A stretch of 64,000 nucleotides of DNA from Leishmania martiniquensis (lineage: Eukaryota; Euglenozoa; Kinetoplastea; Trypanosomatida; Trypanosomatidae): assembly GCF_017916325.1 (NCBI RefSeq), contig NC_090169.1, positions 686,001 to 750,000 of the forward strand. The letters run 5' to 3'. Under the pieces are notes generated by a model. The model saw only the letters and a program-made list of their open reading frames with translations, was not told where the DNA came from and did no database searches. Shown piece after piece: positions 51,157 through 61,700 of this stretch. The position numbers were made by a program, and so were the translations under genes. Numbering within the stretch: the stretch's first letter is position 1; the number at the start of each line of letters is the position of its first letter.

Positions 51157-51189
51157 GTATACACGCACACACACATATATATATGTATA
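51157..51189. repeat. Short CA/TA microsatellite
   Basis: A 33-nt alternating CA then TA run just downstream of the RCC1-type gene, in its probable 3' UTR. Confidence 0.65.
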
Positions 51190-51467
51190 GGAATGCATGC
51201 GCCAATGGAAAGCTGAGCACGGCACTCGGCGCGAAGGGCACAGCCTTCAAGGACAGCGTCCTGCGGATCACTTCTCAACTGGTCCCGTACAGCGCCACCC
51301 TCTCTTGCTGCTGTGTTGCTTGCTTCTTCTGGCGTAGCCATCCCCCCCGCCCCGATGGCCCCTCGGATTGCTGCCTATACAGCGACACACATACGCTTGC
51401 AGAACCAACATACTGCCACATGAACAACAAATCGTGGAGGACATTGCCCCACCGTCTACTTCACTCG

Positions 51468-53357
51468 CTACATGACATTGCAGCAGCCGCACTTGATCTT
51501 CTCTTTTCCCGCCCTGTTTGGTGGCCTCGCCCGGTTTGCCTCCGCGTTTCCTCGGGCGCGACCGCTTTGGCGAAGACTTGTCTGCCGCGCGCTCAAATCA
51601 TTCTGCAACTTTGAGTTCAACACGTTGTCCGACACACCATTACCAATAGGCTGGTGATTCTCAGCTTCAGCACTGCTTTCGGCAAGCTGCACCGCTGCTT
51701 GCAGCACGGTGCTGACGTGCTGTACACCAAACCCGTCAGCACCCGTCGTGTTATTTCCCGATGTCTCGGAGTGATTGAGGACAATCGCATCTCTGCTGGG
51801 GTTGGCGAAGGAGCTGTTTTTCGGCTTTGCGAAGCCGAAGATGGTGGGCGAGGCAATGGAGGTGCCGTTCTGGTCTCCTGCCGCACCTGGTGTCTCGATG
51901 GGCAGCGGCACTTCGTCCAGCTGCGGGCAGCAAAACCTACCGAAGTCCAATGTGTAGGACTCAATGCCGTTGACCAGCATCGAAACGGGTGTCGGGCTAA
52001 AGACCACTTTGTCCGGTGTCTCCAGCCCGAGCTGCATGCTGTCATTGAGGCCGCAGGTGAGCACCTGGCCGTCGTCGCAGTAGAACATGCTTCCTGCCGG
52101 CCCAGCGGCGATGCCGATGCACCGCGCATCCACACCGAGAGGAATGGGGGTAAACCTGCACACCTGCTTCAGACTCCGACCGAGGCCGAGCTGGCCGCTC
52201 TCGTTGCTTCCCGCGCCGTATACAATGCCGCTGCTCGTCAACGCCAAGGAATGGCATTCGCCGGCGGAAACCTGGACAAAGAAGTGGTGCAGAAGTTTCT
52301 CCTGGAGATATGGTTTTCGACGCGCGTCCTGCACCTCGCCGTTACCGAGCTGACCCTTCTTGTTCCGGCCAAGGGTGTAGAGGTGCCCGTTCTGGTCAAT
52401 GATGAGCAAAAAACCCATGCCGCTTGCGATGCGAGACACTGGTGTGCGGCACAGCGTCATCACCCGCCGCGGCGTGCTCACGGCGCGCTTGGACGCCGTC
52501 GTCTTGTAAAGGATCGAGTCGGTGCCAACCATGTAGTAGTCCTCGCCGTAGCCTAAGTCTAAGAAACGTACGTGCCGCGGCGGCATAATAGACCGAGTGG
52601 GATTCGATAGCGCGGAAAGCGGGCGAACCGTAAAGGCACGGGTGACAGCGGCCAGCCGCTGCCCGTGCCCTACCAGCATCAGGGTCTTGCCAGCGATACC
52701 CGTCATTGCGTCCTCGCGGCCAAGAGCCGTAGGCCCATCGGCGGATGAGCTCGATACCTTCAGTCCGCCAGATGACCAGACTTCGTCCTGATTTGTGAGG
52801 ATCGCGAAGAAGCCGTCACCAGCGACGCAGCCGCGGCCGCGCAGGTGCTGCGGCACCTTGACACCCTGCCCAGACCCAAACGTGATCAGCTGCTTTGACT
52901 GGCGGTCAATGAAGCAGCTTGTGTTCCAGCTCATGGACATTGCTGGAACATTGTATCGCAGCACGTAAATGGGGACGGCGAACATCATCACCTGCTGAAG
53001 CACACATATCGTGGTCGAGGAAACGCGATACGCCGGAGTTTCCTCTGGTGACTTCCCCGGCAAGAAGGCTTTGTTTCGCTCTACTGGGTTCTCTCTCTCT
53101 CTCAGCTCTGCGTCCTTCTCCTTCGCCTCCAGCTCCATCTCCCGCTTCTCCTCACTCGTGAGGACGCGGCCGATCACTTCATCGTGATGCTTACGGCCCC
53201 ACGTGGACAGCTTGTGCGCCTCACGTTCGGCCGTTGTCACATGTGCGTCTATGGCGGACTGCCGTGCGTGAATAAGAGACAGTATGCATGAGAAAATGCA
53301 CTCGCCATTGCCCATACCGCGTCGCGCCTCTATCCAAAATTCAGCATCCGTGATCAT
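51468..53357 (-). CDS. RCC1-repeat protein with C-terminal CaaX box
   Basis: A 629-residue protein from the ATG at 53355-53357. The open frame continues 37 codons upstream to a GTG without an ATG. The N-terminal 140 residues are helical and charged. The rest contains RCC1-type beta-propeller repeats with the usual Gly-rich turns: GHLYTLGRNKKGQLGNG, GIVYGAGSNESGQLGLGR and GQVLTCGLNDSMQLGLE, plus more degenerate copies before (QLITFGSGQGV, AILTNQDEVWSSGG). A Ser/Asn-rich tail leads to a basic C-terminus ending KEKIKCGCCNVM-stop. The last four residues, CNVM, form a CaaX box whose final Met favours farnesylation; two nearby Cys could be palmitoylated. A membrane-anchored RCC1 protein recalls RPGR of animal cilia, which is prenylated at a CaaX box. 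A flagellar or other membrane role is inferred. Confidence 0.85.
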   Translation of the reverse strand: MITDAEFWIEARRGMGNGECIFSCILSLIHARQSAIDAHVTTAEREAHKLSTWGRKHHDEVIGRVLTSEEKREMELEAKEKDAELRERENPVERNKAFLPGKSPEETPAYRVSSTTICVLQQVMMFAVPIYVLRYNVPAMSMSWNTSCFIDRQSKQLITFGSGQGVKVPQHLRGRGCVAGDGFFAILTNQDEVWSSGGLKVSSSSADGPTALGREDAMTGIAGKTLMLVGHGQRLAAVTRAFTVRPLSALSNPTRSIMPPRHVRFLDLGYGEDYYMVGTDSILYKTTASKRAVSTPRRVMTLCRTPVSRIASGMGFLLIIDQNGHLYTLGRNKKGQLGNGEVQDARRKPYLQEKLLHHFFVQVSAGECHSLALTSSGIVYGAGSNESGQLGLGRSLKQVCRFTPIPLGVDARCIGIAAGPAGSMFYCDDGQVLTCGLNDSMQLGLETPDKVVFSPTPVSMLVNGIESYTLDFGRFCCPQLDEVPLPIETPGAAGDQNGTSIASPTIFGFAKPKNSSFANPSRDAIVLNHSETSGNNTTGADGFGVQHVSTVLQAAVQLAESSAEAENHQPIGNGVSDNVLNSKLQNDLSARQTSLRQSGRARGNAEANRARPPNRAGKEKIKCGCCNVM

Positions 53358-55008
53358 GTCGACCTCTCGGCGTAAGTGACACGCCGCACCTTTTTCGGCT
53401 CGTTCGTCGGTGACAAGACTCAGATGGAGCTCCGCCCGATCGGCCAAAGTACGCGATGGTGACTGCACCGCCGAGATGTATCAACGCACCCGATGCAGCT
53501 CTGGGAAACTGCCATGAGAAACAAAAGGGTACGAGATATGCAGTGACCGTCGCACCCGAGCCCTACACAGAAGCCCCGGCACGCAGCACCCTGTAGCAAG
53601 AGATAATCGACAGAGAAAGCGCGACCGCGAGCGCGAAAGAACAGCAACAACAGCAAAAAAGAAGAGGCGACCGGGGAAGAATTAAATGCACGAGATCCGC
53701 CTGTGAGCAGCACCCTCGGCGAGGAAAGCAAGTGCGCAATCGGAGAGGAGGGGGAGTGAAGGAGAGAAAGAGGGCGAAAAAGGGAGACGCAAACCTGTGT
53801 GCGTGCGAGCGCAATGCCTGAATGGGGGTAATTCTATTCTTCGGCCTATCCGTTTCTGTGTGTGAGTGTGCACGTGTGTACGTCATGTATGATGGAGGAG
53901 GCGGTGATGGCGGAACGCAATGCAGGCGTGCTAATGGGGAGGGAGAGGGCAGAGGGGCGCAAGAGCGTACGCGCGACGATGGTGGAGGAAGAGAAGGCCT
54001 TGCACCTCGAGAGCGAGGCCTGCAAGGCGGAGTCGACGAAGAAGCGCACGCTCCACGGCTACCGTCTCTCCCGTCGATAAGCATACAGAAAGCCGTAACC
54101 GCCAGATGAGTAGCGGCATGAAGGCTAAAGCCGCAACGCACCCATTTCCATCACCTGCACGGCTCTCCCCAGTGGCATCAGCTGATGCCACGGAGAAGCG
54201 GCTGGGAGAAAAAAGGCGCATTGCGCTCGCGGCAGGGGGGTCTGCCCGTGGGTGTGCGATGTGCCTCGGTTTTCTTCGAGAAGTATGCCGCACAGAATTA
54301 GCGGCGCGCACCCATGAATGCCCGCCGAAGAATACACAAGATGGGCGGATCTGATGTACACACGCCACCTCACCTCACCATGGCAACGGAAACGGGCAGG
54401 AGAAGGAGGTGTAAGGGCATGAGAAGCGGAGGAACAGGGGGGCCGGTGGTGCGCCGACCAAAACCATATCGGCGCACAAGGAATACATACATGGTCTCAC
54501 TGTAGGGAGAAAACGAGGAGGAGGCTGGAGGGGTTCGTTGGCAACATCAGCTAATGTACATGTGTGCACGTAACGACGAAAAAAAACGTGACAGATAACA
54601 GAATACGAAATTAATCTACCGAACATGGAAGGATACAGATGGGCACAAACACACGAAACGAATTCCAACAACACGAAATCTGCGTCAGGGTTGTTCGCCA
54701 GCCGCAGGGCACAGGGAAGGAAGGCGCGCGCCAGCCGTGAAGATTCGAAAAAGGATTCCGAGAAGCAACCCTCAATACAAAAACGCCCGGGTTTTTTCTC
54801 AGAAACGCCTTTTCTTTTACTTTCCTCGAACGCGCCGAAGACGAAAGAAACGTGTGCTTACAACGGGAACATCAGTGGCAGTGCGGGTGTATGGAAAGCA
54901 GTTTCAAGAGGAGAGAGCAGAGGAAATGAAGACTTGCATGGCTGCAGCATCCCTCCTGGGTGCGTCTTCAAGGAAAAGATGAGCGTTCTACTTTCATGTC
55001 GGCCCGCG
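53358..55008. other. Intergenic region with a perfect 20-nt palindrome
   Basis: No gene seen. A short upstream ORF (ATG near 53515, ending at about 53420) lies in the probable leader of the RCC1-type gene, in another frame. It contains the palindrome at 54172-54191. The rest should be the 3' UTR of the TPR/IQ gene. Confidence 0.5.
54172..54191. repeat. Perfect 20-nt palindrome
   Basis: GTGGCATCAGCTGATGCCAC is identical to its own reverse complement. It lies in the probable 3' UTR of the TPR/IQ gene. No known function. Confidence 0.75.
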
Positions 55009-58000
55009 CTAGTCAATTCCAAGAGTGCGGCGATGCTCCTCGTTCACGTACGGAATATAGTAGGGGTGCTCGTATGTGGTGCCGATGCGTACCGCGCATT
55101 CCTTAGGGCCTTCTCTTACGTGCGCCATGTCATGAGGGTACGTGAGGGCCACTAAAATCTCATCCCTGCGCTGGAGCGCCTCTTGCTCCCGACGCCGCTG
55201 ATCGCGAGCCCGACGCTCGACACCCAATGGAAAAAGCATCGCTGCTTGGCGGGTTACTCCGGTGATTTCTTTCGGACTGCGAGTCCTACTAGTCGTGGCA
55301 TCGCCGTTCTCTATCAGATCTAGTTCTTCCGCCGCCTTTGCGCGCTCTTCTCGCATCGTGGCAGCCGAGTCACTATAAATCGCCGTCCCCCGTTCGACTT
55401 CCAGGCGCCACCGCTTCCGCTCCGCCAGGAAGGCAAGTTCGCGCTGCTGGTACCGACCTCGTGCGTAAAATAGCATAGTAGTGTCTCGGCCCGGGTCGTG
55501 CCGCATTCTTCGCCAGTGCCTATACGCGCGCTGAATCGCCAATGCAGCACGACGCTCCGTGAAAGCGCGTTGCTCTTCGCCGATTTGCACGTCCATCGCG
55601 ATGCGTCTACGCAGCACTTCAGTTGGCCGTAACCGCAACGACTCTTCCCAAGCCTGACGTTCCTTGGTCGCGACTGCCTCGACATAAAGACCAATGTGGT
55701 AACGATCGCGCTCCTCATCCCGCAGTTGTTGAACCTCGCTGCTGCGCTGCAAACAGCCGGCCTCATACGCCTCGGTCGATGCACTCTCGCGCTTCAGCAC
55801 GAGGGCTGCCTTGTCGACAGTAGATGAATCTGCTTGCGCTGCAGGCAGTGGCTTCTCTGTTCCCTTTACAGCATCAGGCGCCAGCGCTGTGATCGCTTGT
55901 GCCGATATGTAACGAGCCCCCTTGCCTTTGCAGCATTCAATAGCGGTAAGGGGTCCTTCAGCAACGACGCGGGCTACCAACGCGTGCGAGCCCGAGCTGA
56001 CACGGTCCATACGTAGACGCAGCTCGCGCATGCGGAATGTAACACGACCCAGGTAACCGCGCCACAACCGCTGTATTGTCAGCGCCGCCGCGTTACGCTT
56101 GCGCACCGTGCGCGTGTCCACGCCGCGTCTGCGCTGGTCGGCCAGCGTGGCTCGCAGCCATCGCTGAATTGCTGTTGCTGGCCCATTGTGCTGGTCAAGA
56201 TACAACCGACGCCGCCTTTGGCGCGCGCAGTGGCTCCTGTATGCCATCTGCAAGACCAGCGCAGAGTAGTCGCGAAGTTCAGCTTCCGCGCGTAGTCGAT
56301 GAGCAGCTGATAATACACCTGCATGGGCGTCCTCAATGGAGAGACGCTGCAGCTGCTCTTGCGTTTGACGTCGGCGAACAGCGACACCGCGCCACAACGC
56401 TTGAATGCGGCAGCTGCAGCGACGGACATCCTCCTCGTGGAGGCGAGTGACGACAGGTCGGCAGTGGCTTTTCGCCAGATATCGGACGCATATCGTCGTG
56501 AGAAGCCACTTCTTCACGCACCGAAGTACAACTGCAGGTACAACGTAGCCGCCGGCGTGGCCGTGCTGCTGGGATGAGGGTGGCGGGACGGTGGCTTTGC
56601 CACAGTTTAACTTCTTACCTGCCACCGCACCGAGCAACAACCGCTCACGGCGTCGACGCTGTAGCTCTTCGAGGCGCTGCTGCTGCACAAGTCGACGCGA
56701 ACGACCTTTGGAGCCCCACCACTGCTGCCACACATGCTGTATGGTCACGGCTGCCCGGTTCCGAGTGCGGCAGTGAAGGTCTTCGATGGCGCGATGAAAC
56801 GCCTCTTCGGCCTCCGCAGCTTTCTTTTCAGCCTCCATTCGCGCACGGAAGGCCCTCTCCTCCTGCCGCTCGGCTTCAAGGTGCACCATCCGTCCTGAGT
56901 GAAGGGGGCCTGTGCTACCAAAGAGGCTTCGCTGCACTGCGAACGGCACGAGTGCGGGGGTCCCAGCGGCTGCTCCTGATTTTTCTCCTTGATCGATCGC
57001 TTTACGAGCGCCGCCGGTCGGTATCGTGGCGATACGCGTACTGGTGTTAGTGTCCTCCAGGCTACTGCCGTCACTCGCCTCTGAGCCGCTCTGCGGCACG
57101 GTCGCCTGCAACAGCGTCCTGCGACGACGCTCCACTGACGCATTCGACGCGCTCCGTAGCCTAGCGCTTACCGCTGGAGGGCCGATTTTTCGCAAAGGTG
57201 GGGATGCTTTCTTGGCTACCGACGGCGGTGGCGGCACACTGAAGCGCAAAAAAGAGGGGCCGCTTCCGCCCTTTGCGGTATGCCACTTGTACAGGCTCCC
57301 TATCGGGCCAACGGGCCCTACAACATGGGGAACACTCCCACTCACCACCAGCGCAGCAGCCTGAAACGGCTCCTGCATCACCGCTTCGATGGGAGTACTG
57401 CCAACGCTACACTGCGTGACACTGAGGTTGGCAGAGTCGAGGCAGAGGCGATCAATGTTCGCCCCGCCACTGCTCTGCCGGCTGGGAGTCGAGATTGCCG
57501 GAGACGAGGCAGTCTCTCCCGGCGTCATCGGCACAGGCGCGACGCCCACGCCATTGGCGCTGACCGCCGAGTGGGAGCTCTCTGATCTTTGCGGCCGCGA
57601 GCAGTTCAGATGCTCCTCCTCTTGGGCTGCATCCGCCTCACTGTGCTCACTGCGTGTACTTTCGTTCAGCGGTGTTGCTGAGACAGAAACAGCGCAGACC
57701 TCTTCTGTTCCCTTAGCCGAGCCGCTTTGTGCCGATTCTGACGCGTCGAAGTCTGCGACAGCATGCATGATAGACGGGGGATGAGCAGGCTCCCCAAAGT
57801 CGAGGGTGTGCAGAGCCGCCCTAGCCTTTTCCAACGCCGCCAGCTGCGCTGGCAAGATTGACTTCGCTGCAGCGCTGCCAGAAGTGCTGCGCATCGCAGA
57901 AACGGAGGCGTGGGCTCTTTTTCCACCGTCGGCGCCGCTGCTTTGCGAGATCCAGGTGTACGTGAGGCCACACTTTTCCTTGAGCATAAGGGTGGTTGGG

Positions 58001-58728
58001 TGCTGCTCGCCCAGAACGCTCTGTGCTTCACGCAGGGCCTGCAGCATGGTGGGCAGCGCCGCTTTGCGTTCGCGCTCGCTCGTTTGCTGACCCAGTGCCA
58101 CAGCCAGATTATGCAGTGCGGTGATAAACAGAATCGGTTCGTGGTCTTGAGCCGCCATCACACACTCCTTAGAGATGCTTAGTGCCTCCTCTACTGCACC
58201 TGTGCTGAGCAACACAGCAGAGAGGTTCAGCATCGTCGAGCAGGATGGCTTGCCAAACACAGGTGTCTCGACCTGCTTGGCGCGCAAGAGCTGCCGTAGT
58301 GCCTCGTCGGTTCGGCCGTCTCGGCGCAGCTGACATCCGTAATTGTTGAGCGTCAGCGCGTGTACAAGACGCCACGAGTCGACTGCGGCCGCAGAGGTAT
58401 GGGCCGATGGCTTACACTCCATGGCGTGCAGGCGTGCCTCTAAAACCGGTAGCAGGACTGATAAAATGCGCCGGCTCGAGTCCCCATCGTCACTACGGAG
58501 AGCCTCCATGGCCGCTTCATTCCACTGCGCGAACGCCGCCAGCGGCGCGTGTTGCAGCTGGCGCGCCGTCGGAGGCACGATAGTAGCACGAGCCGCAGAT
58601 GATGGCGAGGTGGCAGTGCACCTTGGGAGCCTGCTACGGTTGTGGCTGCGCTGGAGCGCAGAAGTGCCTCGAGAGCGACCCACGGTGTCATCGCTGCCGC
58701 GCAGCCCGCGTCGGCTTACTCCTTTCAT
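55009..58728 (-). CDS. TPR and multi-IQ-motif protein (calmodulin binding)
   Basis: A 1239-residue protein from the ATG at 58726-58728; the frame before it has only a TTG. The N-terminal part (about 70-270) has TPR-like helix pairs: LTLNNYGCQLRRDGRTDEAL, LNLSAVLLSTGAVEEALSIS and ALHNLAVALGQQ. A long Ser/Pro-rich linker follows, then a charged helix, and from about residue 690 at least six IQ-type motifs spread over some 440 residues: TIQHVWQQWWGSKGR, RIQALWRGVAVRRR, VLQMAYRSHCARQRR, AIQRWLRATLADQRR, TIQRLWRGYLGR and AIQRAYRHWRRMR. IQ motifs bind calmodulin or calmodulin-like light chains. The C-terminus is conserved-looking (EHPYYIPYVNEEHRRTLGID). Several trypanosomatid IQ/TPR proteins are flagellar or basal-body components, so a cytoskeletal scaffold is the best guess. 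Confidence 0.85.
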   Translation of the reverse strand: MKGVSRRGLRGSDDTVGRSRGTSALQRSHNRSRLPRCTATSPSSAARATIVPPTARQLQHAPLAAFAQWNEAAMEALRSDDGDSSRRILSVLLPVLEARLHAMECKPSAHTSAAAVDSWRLVHALTLNNYGCQLRRDGRTDEALRQLLRAKQVETPVFGKPSCSTMLNLSAVLLSTGAVEEALSISKECVMAAQDHEPILFITALHNLAVALGQQTSERERKAALPTMLQALREAQSVLGEQHPTTLMLKEKCGLTYTWISQSSGADGGKRAHASVSAMRSTSGSAAAKSILPAQLAALEKARAALHTLDFGEPAHPPSIMHAVADFDASESAQSGSAKGTEEVCAVSVSATPLNESTRSEHSEADAAQEEEHLNCSRPQRSESSHSAVSANGVGVAPVPMTPGETASSPAISTPSRQSSGGANIDRLCLDSANLSVTQCSVGSTPIEAVMQEPFQAAALVVSGSVPHVVGPVGPIGSLYKWHTAKGGSGPSFLRFSVPPPPSVAKKASPPLRKIGPPAVSARLRSASNASVERRRRTLLQATVPQSGSEASDGSSLEDTNTSTRIATIPTGGARKAIDQGEKSGAAAGTPALVPFAVQRSLFGSTGPLHSGRMVHLEAERQEERAFRARMEAEKKAAEAEEAFHRAIEDLHCRTRNRAAVTIQHVWQQWWGSKGRSRRLVQQQRLEELQRRRRERLLLGAVAGKKLNCGKATVPPPSSQQHGHAGGYVVPAVVLRCVKKWLLTTICVRYLAKSHCRPVVTRLHEEDVRRCSCRIQALWRGVAVRRRQTQEQLQRLSIEDAHAGVLSAAHRLRAEAELRDYSALVLQMAYRSHCARQRRRRLYLDQHNGPATAIQRWLRATLADQRRRGVDTRTVRKRNAAALTIQRLWRGYLGRVTFRMRELRLRMDRVSSGSHALVARVVAEGPLTAIECCKGKGARYISAQAITALAPDAVKGTEKPLPAAQADSSTVDKAALVLKRESASTEAYEAGCLQRSSEVQQLRDEERDRYHIGLYVEAVATKERQAWEESLRLRPTEVLRRRIAMDVQIGEEQRAFTERRAALAIQRAYRHWRRMRHDPGRDTTMLFYARGRYQQRELAFLAERKRWRLEVERGTAIYSDSAATMREERAKAAEELDLIENGDATTSRTRSPKEITGVTRQAAMLFPLGVERRARDQRRREQEALQRRDEILVALTYPHDMAHVREGPKECAVRIGTTYEHPYYIPYVNEEHRRTLGID

Positions 58729-61700
58729 GGCCGTTCGCAACCCGCTAAGTCAAGGTTCCGCGCCCTTATGCAATGAGTTTCGTTATGCACACCTGTAAGA
58801 GGGCATGCTCCAGAAAAAAAGGAGGCGGGGGGAGGGGGTTAGACCCCCACGCCATTGGTGTGTGTACGTGCAACGGTATGTTGGCAAGAGGGGGACAAAC
58901 AGAAAGTCATGGTAGAGGTGCAACCGTTGTTACGCCGCCCCCGCATGGAATGCTGAGGAGACGAAGAGACCCCGCGATGCTTTGGCGAGATCTCACCATC
59001 TCTACCATTGCTGCGTGGGTTGGAAGGCGCTACTCGCGACGAGGTGATCCACCAAGAAAACGATGGCGTTGATCTGCACTGAATGTAAGGGAAAGGCCAT
59101 CACAGTTGCCCCTCTATCCTTGGCGTGTACGCCTGGCTAGAGCACAGCTACAAAATGAGCGTCACATCTCCAGCAAACACAAAGCGGCCATCAGCCACAT
59201 TCATAGTCGCTTCCCAGAACAACTGTCGTGGTGGCGTCCGGAAGGGATGCGGGCTCTCAAGGGGAGAGACAAACGTGCGCGATTGGCGCGCACCGTTCCG
59301 TCGCTTGCCTGTTCTACCCTCCCTCTGGTTCCTCTGTGCTCGCTCTGTCAACGACGTGTTTTTTCTATGCCACTGACGACTTGCTCGATGCTGGAGAGAA
59401 GGGCAGCGCAGACCATCAAAAAAAAAGAACAGGCGAAAAAAAAAACAGTAAAATACAAAAAGAAAAGGTAAACAGAGAAGAGCGCCGCTTCACCACGAGA
59501 GAGTAAGACGGAGGGGGGTTGCTTTGCTTCGTCAGTCATTCTATACACCGCCGCGTGACGTTGCCTCTTTCGTTCGATGCTCACTGCTTGTGCGGCCCCC
59601 ATATTTGTTAAAAGGATGCCCATGCCGCATTCGCTTTATGTGAGCACGTCACTGAAAAAGAAGTCTTCATTTTAGCTGTCGATGCCGACGTTTTTTGTTA
59701 TAGAACAACCGACGACCGTGGTGTGGTGTGCACCACCAGAGCGCCACGGGGGAGAGGGGGGGTGGACGAGGTGAAGAGAACGCTGGCAAACACGTCGTGG
59801 AAAGAGAAAAAATGATAGTAGCGCCCTTTCGAAGGAAAAAAAACGAAGAACAGAAGAAGAAGCACGTCTGACTGTACGCTGGACGATCTCCCCGTCAAGA
59901 CAGGAAAAAAGGTCCGGGAACAAAGAGGCGGTCGTTTTACTAACCACACTACTGCGCCAACAGAGGCGCGAGATGAAAGAGGGAGAGAGAAAGACAGAGG
60001 GAGAGGGGGGGGGGGGTGGGGAATTGAAAAATATGTGAAGAGGAAGTCAGTGAGGGGAAAGAAGGGCAGAGGTGAACGACGTATGAATAATTCATAAAGA
60101 CACAGACACGCACTGACACGCGTAACGAAAAGGGGGAGAACACCGACACTGTAGGGTGGAGCACTAACACACACACAAAAAAAAAGGTGTTGGTGGGGGC
60201 ATATAATGGAATCAACAGCCAACAGGTGAACGAAAATAGCGAAGGAGGTGAAGGGCTGGGTGGCGGTTGTGGTGAGATGCACTCGATCGGAGAAAAGGGC
60301 TGGGAGAGGAGAGAAGAGAGAGAATACTAGAGGAAAAACATGAGACAGCAACGCGATGGCTTTTCCATACACGTTCACGCAACAGGACACACACCCAAGG
60401 AGAGGTGCGCGGAGATACTAGCGCTGGCAAAGGAGAAAGAAGATTAGCATACGCACACACACGCACACAGAGACGCACACACAGATAGGCAGATGGTCAC
60501 GAGAAGCGGTGTAAGAAACAATACAGATGATGCACGCGCCAGCACATCTCAAGATGACCGGCAAAAAAAACACGCACACCAGCACACACTCAAACAAAGG
60601 TCCGGGCAAGCGAGAGAGAATTCATAAAAAAAAGATAGAGAAACGCCTTGCTTCAGAGTGGCGTTCAGTGAATAGGTAAAACAAAAAGCGATGACGCGCG
60701 AGTAGGACCGATGTTTGTGTGTGTGTGTGAGCCGCCGTACGAAAAAGACACTCCTCCAGCACTATTCATAACCAGAGAACGAACACACAAGCGCCTATGG
60801 GCATGCACCCTTCAACGAAGCACTAGCACACGCGCACAAGCACACAATCGAGGAAATGCCAAGATGCGGGAGAGGAGCAAGGGAGAGGGGAGGGGGAGAA
60901 GCGAATTGTCTCAGACCGCGCGCTAGCCGTCACGCCCCTTGAGCAGTTTGCGGAAGTGAAGAAAAGTCGATCAGGTTGCAGAGCGACGTCGAGAAAAGAG
61001 CAGTAGACACGACGACTACAGAAAGAAACACCCGTTACCTCTTGCAAGGAGGCACAGAATACCTTCTCGCTAAGAACGATGTTTTTTCCGCCCAATGGAG
61101 ATAAAACCCTGAGAGAGAGGGGGGGCGTAGCGTCTGCTATTTTTTCACTAGATGCCCGCCCACGGTTTTCGACGCGCAAGCGAATTCTAAAGCGAAGGCT
61201 CCACCCTCCCCTGGCAGTACGCGTACGTTTGTAAGTGTGCGCGTGTGTTTCTATGCTATTAAATGTCCTGAGCGCTGTGAGGAAGTTAGCGGCAGAGTCC
61301 ACAATGGAAAGAAAAAACGCCACCATAGGGCAGACAGCTCAGTGAAAGCGCAGGCACGCTTCGACAAAACGCACCGCGTTCGCACATGCGCACATGCGAG
61401 TACACACGTACACTACGAAACACAGAAGATGACACGCAAAGAGCTCGATGCGCACGATATAGAGAGGGAGACAAGAACACAAAAAAGTAAGAGACAACCA
61501 TGGAAAGAAAACAGCCACGGTGCGCTCGATTCTCGTCGAGCTACAAGAGGTTTCGCTCATGTTGGGCGGGTATGCGGACCTTGTATGGGTGTGCGTGCGT
61601 ACACTCCAGATAAAATCTGTACTAGGCGACTCAAGAAAAAAGGAGACGCACATAGTTGGGACTGAGGAAGCGCGGCGCGGAAGGGCGCTCTGTCCGCGAG

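Larger units (their letters stand above)
49551..51467. other. Intergenic region with CA/TA microsatellites
   Basis: No gene seen. Two microsatellite clusters lie at 50268-50394 and 51157-51189. The rest should be the 3' UTR of the RCC1-type gene and the leader of the small membrane protein gene. Confidence 0.55.

Noticed and set aside
51654..52556. 300-codon plus-strand frame opposite the RCC1 gene
   Set aside because: Antisense shadow of the RCC1 repeats.
59698..60390. 230-codon minus frame rich in Phe, Leu, Ser and Pro
   Set aside because: The composition is that of translated pyrimidine runs; no domain, no typical upstream acceptor, and it lies in a repeat-filled spacer.
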